Assembly: GCA_026770615.1 (NCBI GenBank)
Contig: MU631699.1
Coordinates: forward strand, 115,671-130,858
Reading direction: 5' to 3'
Length of the DNA: 15,188 nt
Origin: Pavlovales sp. CCMP2436
Lineage: Eukaryota > Haptophyta > Pavlovophyceae > Pavlovales
Shown here: in pieces, positions 1 through 6,249 of the stretch
Position numbering within the stretch: the stretch's first letter is position 1
Layout of the letters: each line of letters opens with the position of its first letter
The notes under the pieces: generated by a model
Databases searched by the model: none
What the model saw: only the letters and a program-made list of their open reading frames with translations
What the model was told of the DNA's origin: nothing
Made by a program: the position numbers and the translations under genes

Positions 1-8
1 GTCTTCCC

Positions 9-112
9 AGATCCTCCAGATCTCCAGATCGCTCGGTTGAGAGATCCCAGATCTAAAAAGCGAGTCACACCAGTCTCCCTAGATCTCAGATTGTCTCGCG
101 TTAAAGGAGATC
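9..112. repeat. AGATC-rich left margin
   Basis: The pentamer AGATC occurs seven times in 104 bases (at 9, 18, 26, 42, 49, 81 and 108), several times as CCAGATC or AGATCT. No gene covers it convincingly. It may be the edge of a terminal or intergenic repeat array cut by the window boundary. No copy or inverted copy of it was found at the right end. Confidence 0.5.
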
Positions 113-113
113 C

Positions 114-123
114 AAATAAAAAT
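114..123 (+). promoter_or_regulatory. AAATAAAAAT promoter box of the replicase gene
   Basis: This is an exact AAATAAAAAT, 29 nt before the ATG at 153. The same decamer at nearly the same distance precedes other genes here. No gene end lies upstream on this strand in the window, so it is unlikely to be a poly(A) signal. Confidence 0.7.
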
Positions 124-152
124 CTCTCGCAAGAGTACAGAGCTAACCTGAG

Positions 153-3100
153 ATGCCAAGCCCAATCTCTCCTGCCCAAGCCGATCGTCTTATCGCCGCT
201 GCCCGCTCGCGAATTGGTGAGCGCCCGCCTCGAATCCAAGTTACCGGCTCGCCCTTCGTCAGTGCCTCCCGCGCTCGCCAAGCCCCAGCCCGCCCGCCAG
301 CCCGCCCCACCCAGTCACGTCTTGCCGGTCCTGCTCCTGCCTCCTCGATTACGACTATGGTCCCATACCGCGCAACTGATATGGAACTCCGCTCCAGGCG
401 CTACAATCTCAGCGCAACTCGTATGCGTAATATCAATATGCGCATCGGCGCGCGAATTGGCGTGCTTAACGAAATAATCCTCGAGGTATATGGTCTTTCA
501 GTCGATTTGCCTATGATTTTAACAGGGAACCGATATGAGGAACCTGGCGATCCCCCGTCCATGCGCCGCATCCCAAACAGTCAAACTGGATTTGAGCGTG
601 CTTATAATCGCATGATGCGCGACGCGAAAAAAAATGAACACACTCCATCTGCTCGGAACAACAAATACAAATATCTTTTCGACCACATGGATTTTGCCGA
701 CCGAGGAATCAATTTGAAGCACCGGGGGGCACTACGTTATATTGTTCAAGAAGCAATCAAAAACAAAAAATGGAGAGTGAATTCGCGCCAGGCATCTCAG
801 ACACCGAGTTTGGCAAAAGGTATTACATACGATGTCTCAATAGCAACGCTGATTACGAGGCAGTCGGCTGGCGATGTTGGAGAAAAAGAATACGGCTTCA
901 GTAGACAGGCACGTGTTAAAATCAACAAGGCAAAGGATCTAGAAGGTATAATGGACTTACGCTACACGGGGGAGGATGAACAAAAAGATAATGAAAAAGT
1001 CGGAAACATGGTGGCTGATAACGATAAAAATAAAAAGGGAAAACCTAGCCCCCCCTCGGACAGGACGTTTTTTTATCAAAATTGTCTGATTACATTTCGC
1101 GAAGTAACGAATATCACAGCAACCGGTGGTGCTAGCGGATCGAATCTGAATATCGCAGACGCACCCACGATAAATTGCCTTATAGCCGGATTTTATCACC
1201 GCCTGTCTATAAAAAAAGATCAAATAGAAGAAGATTTGAAACTTTTGCCGGTACAGCGCAAGGGACGTCCCAAGGCCGGCGAGATACGCGACGCCAAATC
1301 AACCGAAGAAAAAAAGCGCCTCAACCGGGAGCACAAAAACATAACAAAAAGAGCCGGTGATTTGCTGGCTTTGAATGAGCGGGTGCAGATTCTAGGGGGT
1401 ATAAAGCACACCGATTTGCATCTCATGAAAGAAATCATTCAGCTGTCCGGTGCCAACGCACTCACGATAATTTCTCCACTGTACCCCAAATTTGGCTCGT
1501 ATTTGCACGTTGATAACCCAAATCCGATAACCGGTAAGGTGCATGGTGTAATAAAAACGCCGGTGAAAATGCTACTAACGACCCCCACACACGTCGAATC
1601 TTTCGATGCGTCTACGTTGGGATTTATAACGACCGACACCGAAATTATAAATCTCGATCTTGCTGAGATGACCGCCAAACACTCAGAGCTCATTAATAGT
1701 GATGCTACTTTGATAACCTACCCGTCCAGCAACCAAAGCTGCCCACATAGGATTATTCGCTCAGACGGAACCGTGTACGCCCTGCAAACTCCATACAATT
1801 TGTGGGCGAATGAGAAGTGGAAGCCTCAAATAAAACGAGCCACGATGAACTCGGCCGATGTAGGTCCTGATGTGTTTTGTGCCTGCATACAAGCGGTACT
1901 ACTAACTGGTCGATGCAGATTCGAACTTTACGATACATTCCCTCGTGGGGAGCCTGAAGACCTAGAGGTAGAGCTAGACGGGGACGATGAAGAACTGCGG
2001 CAAACAAAGCCCCGAATTACAGGTGAAAACATCATCAATATCGACCAATCTAAAGCGTACACACGTGCCTTTGACCCGTGCATGTCCCCATTTCTAGCAA
2101 GCCCCGGGTGCTGTATAGGGAAAATCAGCGAGGTGTTCTCTCTCTCAAGCCGTAATGAGATGAAAGACATGCTATCGCAAAAAATCGAAGGGCTTCTGGC
2201 CATCAACACCAGCACAGTCGACTTCTCTACGGTGTGCTCTGAAAAAATCATAGAATATTTGCGTACCGAAACCCCAGATCTCAATACGGATTACATTACA
2301 GCTGCCAAAATACACGAGACTCTAACCAACGTATACACAACAAAAATTGCGCGTAGCTACGAAGTCGATGATCGCGGATTTGAAAAGCTTCAAGCACCCA
2401 CGGTTCCAAAGATTCTTACATTCCCTGAAGCACGGTTTTGGTTAATGTGTGGAGTAACGTTCGAGGCTCATATTGCCATGATCTCATACGACAGTGTACC
2501 TATCTCATGGGACGATACATCGCACACAAAAGAGGGGGGGATTCGCCATTATGCCAAGGCAGTGGGTGTGGGGATGAGCACAAGCCTTAACAGCCGCTTC
2601 CACATGAGCGGCACAGAAGTTCAAGCTCAGCAATATTACGCTCTGGCCCTTGAAGACCCAAATCTAGATGAAACACGTGTTAATATAAGAACAGTCGGCG
2701 AAAATACGATCGAAATCGAACATCCACACGGGGGGGGTAAAACTACTGCCCATGTGAGTGCATATATAAATATAACCGCATGCCAACGGGTACAGGCCGT
2801 GTGCCAAGCATTCGTACTTCCGGGATGTCTCGAGCTTGTGACGGACGGCATATACTGCTTAATGGACCGAACACTCGACTACGACCGCCTGCTGCTCCCC
2901 ACATTCATGGTAAAGGACTCGGGGTCGATGCCCGATGTGGCGGCCACACCGACCCTGTCAAACCTGCGGGTGGATAACATAAACCTCGTGTTTCATATGC
3001 CCGACTACGAGAATAAGAATGGATTCTACAAGCCCAGAAACAAGGAGCTTCTCGGGCCGATTTCAGCCGCATCTGGGTACCCGGCAATAATAACAGGTGC

Positions 3101-4877
3101 AGCCGGCTCTGGTAAAACGACCCTCATATTGAATGCAGTTCTAGACGGCTCACTGACAGACACTGTTTTTTGCTCGCCAACTCACCTTCTTCGACTCGAC
3201 GCTTTGAAAAAGGGGTTCACCCAAACCATGTGCCACGCTCGACTTCTAGGAGGCCGGGTGTTCACCGAAGAGCGTACGAGAGACCTTAACAAACGCCCCC
3301 CAGCCAACATCATAGTCGATGAAGCCACCATGTTGACGCAGAAACAACGATTAAAAATAGAGGAATTTGCCAAGGGATGGGGCTCTAGATTGTTCTTCTT
3401 AGGCGACTACTGCCCATTAACAAGCATCCCGATGCAGTGCCAGCCGGTGGATAGCGCGAGCATGAATCTCGAAGGACTACGCCGATTCCACGTCGAAGGC
3501 GTGAAACGGACAAGCGACCCTTTACTCATGGTTATTCAAGATGCGCTGAGACACGTGATTGGTAACACCTCAGGCGGACTCTTCTTTGCAAACGGATACG
3601 GCGCGGACCCGGTCGATGCGGTTATGGAAGCACGAGACTTTATCTTCAACGCGGTACATGAAGAGCAGCACAGCTCGGTATACAAGGCATGCGAAGAGAT
3701 TACACAAGGCGATATAATATTGGCCGCAACAAGAGTGTGCCCACACTGCGGTCATACGGCAGTAGAAAAATGTAATTGCATGATAGCAAAAACGATCGAT
3801 GAGGTAAATTTTATCAGCAAGGCCAAGAAAGAGCTCTACATACAGCGCAACACCAAGCCAAGGGCCAGCGGCGGGCGGGGGGGAGGGGGAGAGGGGGGAA
3901 AGGAAGAGGAAGATGACGAGATCGACCTCTGGCCTCTTTCAGCGTACAGCTCAGTGGCACTCGAATACGCGCGCGAGCTGGCTGACCATGGTGGTGGAGG
4001 ATCATCTGGTGATGTCGAGTGGAAGTGCACCAAAACGATACGAGGGACCATACTTGTAAATGGCTCACGCTTCATTGCGGACCGGACAGCACCAACACAC
4101 GGAGGGGTGGATCTTACCCCCCATATAGGCGAAGGTATCACGTTCTCGCCCACATCGACCATACACAGCTACCAGGGTATCACGTTCGAAGGCGGCAAGC
4201 TCTACCTCGACATGAACATGGTATGGGATGTTCGGATGCTGTACGTGGCCGTCAGTCGAGTCAGGACCATTGGGCAGCTCGCGGTTATCATGTCTGCAAA
4301 GCAAACAAGGTACATATCTGAAGGCGTGGAACACCGAACGGAGAAGGCACGACAGTTTGGGCTGGCGCGTGCAGCAGGACAAGGAGCCATAGAAGAATAT
4401 CCCGTTGGGGACGGGCGCTATATAGCCGACCTGGCAGTTTTCGATATAGCCGGCAACGGGAAAATGAAGCTGGTCAAGATCGTCGAAGTCGTGGTTTCTA
4501 ACCCGCCGAGTAAGGAGAAATTGGAGTATTACAAAGAGCTCGGATTGGAGTGCGAAGTCGTTTACATCGAGAAAGAGTCACCAAAACAAAGTGTAAATGT
4601 AAGTGTAAGTGTAAGTGTAAGTGTGCCGCCACCCCGCCTCCCCCGCCCCAGTCCGAGTTCGAGTTCGAGTTCCAGTCTGAGTTTGAGTCCGAGTTTGAGT
4701 TCGAGTTTGAGTTCGAGTTTGAGTTCGAGTTCGAGTTTGAGTTCGAGTTTGAGTTTGAGTTCGAGTTTGAGTCCGACCCCCTGCCCGCCACCGATGTTTG
4801 TGGACGATAGTGATGAAGAAGACTGTGAAGAAGACTGTGAAGAAGACTGTGAAGAAGACGGAGAAGGAGAGGAGTGA
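153..4877 (+). CDS. Replication protein: PolB-like polymerase, SF1 helicase and PD-(D/E)XK-like nuclease fusion
   Basis: A 1574-aa protein probably responsible for genome replication. The start is the first ATG after an in-frame TAA at 144-146 and has a promoter box 29 nt upstream. Residues 1-75 are Ala/Pro/Arg/Ser-rich and probably disordered. Residues about 430-930 look like a divergent family-B DNA polymerase palm: NIDQSKAY (motif A, D631), LNSRFHMSG (possible motif B, N813) and VTDGIY (motif C, D898, replacing the usual DTDS). Residues about 960-1400 are an SF1 RecD/Pif1-type helicase: GAAGSGKTT (982-990), VDEAT (D1056, E1057), LGDYCPL (D1085), IHSYQGITFEG (1337-1347) and VAVSRVR (1365-1371). 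A Cys cluster CPHCGHTAVEKCNC (C1196, C1199, C1207, C1209) may bind zinc. Residues about 1412-1462 resemble a CoiA-type PD-(D/E)XK nuclease (D1426; E1445 in VEVVV). The tail is Ser/Leu repeats, then an acidic Cys-containing end. The helicase is certain, the polymerase likely and the nuclease probable. Confidence 0.9.
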   Translation: MPSPISPAQADRLIAAARSRIGERPPRIQVTGSPFVSASRARQAPARPPARPTQSRLAGPAPASSITTMVPYRATDMELRSRRYNLSATRMRNINMRIGARIGVLNEIILEVYGLSVDLPMILTGNRYEEPGDPPSMRRIPNSQTGFERAYNRMMRDAKKNEHTPSARNNKYKYLFDHMDFADRGINLKHRGALRYIVQEAIKNKKWRVNSRQASQTPSLAKGITYDVSIATLITRQSAGDVGEKEYGFSRQARVKINKAKDLEGIMDLRYTGEDEQKDNEKVGNMVADNDKNKKGKPSPPSDRTFFYQNCLITFREVTNITATGGASGSNLNIADAPTINCLIAGFYHRLSIKKDQIEEDLKLLPVQRKGRPKAGEIRDAKSTEEKKRLNREHKNITKRAGDLLALNERVQILGGIKHTDLHLMKEIIQLSGANALTIISPLYPKFGSYLHVDNPNPITGKVHGVIKTPVKMLLTTPTHVESFDASTLGFITTDTEIINLDLAEMTAKHSELINSDATLITYPSSNQSCPHRIIRSDGTVYALQTPYNLWANEKWKPQIKRATMNSADVGPDVFCACIQAVLLTGRCRFELYDTFPRGEPEDLEVELDGDDEELRQTKPRITGENIINIDQSKAYTRAFDPCMSPFLASPGCCIGKISEVFSLSSRNEMKDMLSQKIEGLLAINTSTVDFSTVCSEKIIEYLRTETPDLNTDYITAAKIHETLTNVYTTKIARSYEVDDRGFEKLQAPTVPKILTFPEARFWLMCGVTFEAHIAMISYDSVPISWDDTSHTKEGGIRHYAKAVGVGMSTSLNSRFHMSGTEVQAQQYYALALEDPNLDETRVNIRTVGENTIEIEHPHGGGKTTAHVSAYINITACQRVQAVCQAFVLPGCLELVTDGIYCLMDRTLDYDRLLLPTFMVKDSGSMPDVAATPTLSNLRVDNINLVFHMPDYENKNGFYKPRNKELLGPISAASGYPAIITGAAGSGKTTLILNAVLDGSLTDTVFCSPTHLLRLDALKKGFTQTMCHARLLGGRVFTEERTRDLNKRPPANIIVDEATMLTQKQRLKIEEFAKGWGSRLFFLGDYCPLTSIPMQCQPVDSASMNLEGLRRFHVEGVKRTSDPLLMVIQDALRHVIGNTSGGLFFANGYGADPVDAVMEARDFIFNAVHEEQHSSVYKACEEITQGDIILAATRVCPHCGHTAVEKCNCMIAKTIDEVNFISKAKKELYIQRNTKPRASGGRGGGGEGGKEEEDDEIDLWPLSAYSSVALEYARELADHGGGGSSGDVEWKCTKTIRGTILVNGSRFIADRTAPTHGGVDLTPHIGEGITFSPTSTIHSYQGITFEGGKLYLDMNMVWDVRMLYVAVSRVRTIGQLAVIMSAKQTRYISEGVEHRTEKARQFGLARAAGQGAIEEYPVGDGRYIADLAVFDIAGNGKMKLVKIVEVVVSNPPSKEKLEYYKELGLECEVVYIEKESPKQSVNVSVSVSVSVPPPRLPRPSPSSSSSSSLSLSPSLSSSLSSSLSSSSSLSSSLSLSSSLSPTPCPPPMFVDDSDEEDCEEDCEEDCEEDGEGEE
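3873..3898 (+). other. Potential G-quadruplex in the helicase linker codons
   Basis: Four G-runs of 3, 7, 5 and 6 bases are separated by loops of one to three bases on the coding strand. They encode a Gly-rich linker followed by an acidic stretch between helicase parts. The pattern fits the standard G4 rule. It may simply be a low-complexity codon run. Confidence 0.45.
4591..4625 (+). repeat. GTAAGT hexamer repeat
   Basis: A 6-bp tandem repeat (GTGTAA/GTAAGT) encodes alternating Val-Ser in the replicase tail. The unit happens to match the consensus 5' splice-donor hexamer, but no intron is needed to explain the frame. Confidence 0.75.
4655..4774 (+). repeat. GAGTTC/GAGTTT/GAGTCC hexamer array
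   Basis: About twenty units of GAGTTY (a few GAGTCC or CAGTCT) run in register for 120 bp. In the replicase frame they encode Ser-Ser and Ser-Leu. All six frames are open over the array, which produces several spurious ORFs. It is probably a slippage-prone microsatellite in a disordered C-terminal tail. Confidence 0.85.
4815..4859 (+). repeat. 12-bp repeat coding an acidic Cys-containing tail
   Basis: The unit GAAGAAGACTGT occurs three times in tandem, plus nine bases of a fourth. It encodes a Glu-Glu-Asp-Cys repeat at the extreme C-terminus of the replicase. Confidence 0.85.
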
Positions 4878-4945
4878 GACATCTAATGGAGCTCAGACCG
4901 ACCAAAAAAATATCGCCCACATAAAGTAAAGTATAAAGATAGCCA

Positions 4946-5326
4946 ATGACCACTACGTTTGTTGTTGCATATCCAACTTCAAGCCCACAGATCAACGAAA
5001 ATCAGCTCGCGGAGCTTTCAAATATAATAAAAAAAATGCACAGAATTGGATTGCCCAATAATTTAAGCCTAATCGATGTAAAGCGTTCACCCAGCAAGAC
5101 ATCGATCAGGGGTACTTTTTCGCATGATCGAACTCTTTATTTTCGAGCCGACAGCCATTTCATCAGGGTGTATCGCTCGTCGTGGCTATATTGTGATGCA
5201 TCCTTCTATTCGCTGCTTACAGGCACAAGTAGACAAATCCTTTTCCCTTGTCCTAACGAGTCTTCTCAGCCATATTCTCAGTCCGCATTCCCCCCTGATA
5301 ACAGTCAGTGCTGCAGCGTGTCGTGA
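4946..5326 (+). CDS. Unrecognised 126-aa hypothetical protein (doubtful)
   Basis: I do not recognise this ORF. It starts 68 bases after the replicase stop, downstream of an AT-rich stretch (TATAAAG at 4932) but without a clear AATAAAAAT box. The first 100 residues look protein-like (helical, with NQLAELSNIIKKMHRIGLP near the N-terminus). The last 25 are Ser/Pro/Gln-rich and end in two Cys. From about 5200 the neighbouring +1 frame (open 5124-5393) looks about as protein-like as this one, so the real product may end differently or a frameshift may be present. It lies between the replicase and the converging minus-strand lipase gene. It could equally be non-coding. Confidence 0.35.
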   Translation: MTTTFVVAYPTSSPQINENQLAELSNIIKKMHRIGLPNNLSLIDVKRSPSKTSIRGTFSHDRTLYFRADSHFIRVYRSSWLYCDASFYSLLTGTSRQILFPCPNESSQPYSQSAFPPDNSQCCSVS

Positions 5327-5392
5327 TAAAAATATCAGCAACTCACAAACAATCATCGACTACATATGTTGCAATGCGATTACAAATGCTTA

Positions 5393-5452
5393 AAACACGA
5401 AGCCAAACACGAGGCCAAACACGAGTTCAAACACGAGACCAAAATCGAGACC
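5393..5452. repeat. 12-bp tandem repeat in the convergent intergenic region
   Basis: Five units of AAACACGAGNCC (with variation) stand head to tail, ending 55 bases before the stop of the lipase gene. In one plus frame they read as a Lys-His-Glu-Ala-like repeat, but the ORF has no other support. No AATAAA signal is visible beside it. Confidence 0.75.
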
Positions 5453-5507
5453 AAGTACGGTCATAAGCACTCACTCTTCCCGATGTTGCTTCCAGGGTGG
5501 TACTCAC

Positions 5508-6185
5508 CTATGCACGCCGACTTTGCTTCAAGTTTTTCAGGCTGTGTGCTTTCACCGCGTTCACAACCAGTCTCACCGGGCCTGGTAAAAAGCGGTTTGC
5601 CTGATCTCTTTGAGGCACTACCACGAGCGGGGCTTGACCTGATGGACGACGGCCAAGACTAGATAGAATCGAAACAGGGTCCAGCCGGGTCCGCACATCG
5701 GTCTGTCTCGATCCATTTTGAATCTGCGGCTGAGATCGACCTGTAAAATTAAAATTGGGTAGGTCGCCTAGCCCCGCAGCCTTGTTAAATGTCACGATGG
5801 AGCCACGAGAGCCAGATCGCTCGGCCAAGCGCCCACCGAGAGAGTGCCCAGTGGAATTTGAAGGCTTGTTATATTTTGACTCGGCCGCAGCGGTGATCTC
5901 CCGAGCACGGCGTTGCCTCTGCGTTTCTCGTCCACTACCAAATGCGATCAGGGCGTCGTCCACCAGGAAGTCGCGTGGCGTTGTAGACCCCCGATGTACA
6001 ATAGTGGGTTGCCCAGTACGATTGTCGATGTAGACCAGTGTGTCGGCTTGGGATAATTGACGGTCTAATTTGAATCCCAGTGTGTCGCCAAAGGTCCCCG
6101 CCTGGTCGAGAGTGGGGAGGTATGAAGCTCGTGCTAGATCTATCGCGTTCCGTTTGAAAGAGTCTTCCTGCATAGCTATGTACAT
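5508..6185 (-). CDS. Class-3 lipase-like alpha/beta hydrolase
   Basis: A 225-aa predicted lipase or phospholipase of the class-3 (PF01764-like) family. Residues 62-76 (IVHRGSTTPRDFLVD) match the region that supplies the oxyanion hole in this family. GHSLGG at 113-118 is the nucleophile elbow with Ser115. Asp169 in LDPVSIL and His214 in AHSLKNL complete a plausible Ser-Asp-His triad in the correct order. The protein is short for the family, with a basic Gln/Arg-rich insert at 86-100. No signal peptide or membrane segment is evident, which suits a virion-packaged or cytosolic enzyme. Class-3 lipases have been reported in some virophages and Polinton-like viruses; a role in membrane penetration or release is inference. 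An in-frame ATG at codon 5 is an alternative start. It is the last gene of the minus-strand block. Confidence 0.85.
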   Translation of the reverse strand: MYIAMQEDSFKRNAIDLARASYLPTLDQAGTFGDTLGFKLDRQLSQADTLVYIDNRTGQPTIVHRGSTTPRDFLVDDALIAFGSGRETQRQRRAREITAAAESKYNKPSNSTGHSLGGRLAERSGSRGSIVTFNKAAGLGDLPNFNFTGRSQPQIQNGSRQTDVRTRLDPVSILSSLGRRPSGQAPLVVVPQRDQANRFLPGPVRLVVNAVKAHSLKNLKQSRRA

Positions 6186-6249
6186 GAAATTATTATTTTT
6201 TTTGATCTTTTGATCTTTTTTTTGTTTCTTTTTTTTTTTTCTTTTATCT
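6186..6249 (-). promoter_or_regulatory. A-rich leader upstream of the lipase gene
   Basis: On the minus strand this 64-bp spacer is almost pure A, broken by single G, C or T bases, with two AGATCAAA words and AAATAATAAT (6189-6198) just before the ATG. It has no AATAAAAAT box at the usual distance. It resembles the spacer upstream of the ATPase gene. Confidence 0.4.

Noticed and set aside
37..477. Plus-strand 146-aa ORF over the replicase start
   Set aside because: Pro/Leu-rich shadow in another frame of the replicase, without a promoter box at the right spacing and with no recognisable domain.
1020..1045. AAAATAAAAAG inside the replicase gene, similar to the promoter box
   Set aside because: It encodes a Lys/Asn-rich stretch and no gene starts 24-29 nt downstream in an open frame of note.
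4498..4995. Several overlapping ORFs on both strands with Asn-Ser, Lys-Leu-Glu or Glu-Phe repeats
   Set aside because: The hexamer array has no stops in any frame; these are translations of the repeat, not genes.
5366..5662. Plus-strand 98-aa ORF with a Lys-His-Glu-Ala-like repeat
   Set aside because: It is built on the 12-bp array and then runs antisense through the lipase gene; no independent support.
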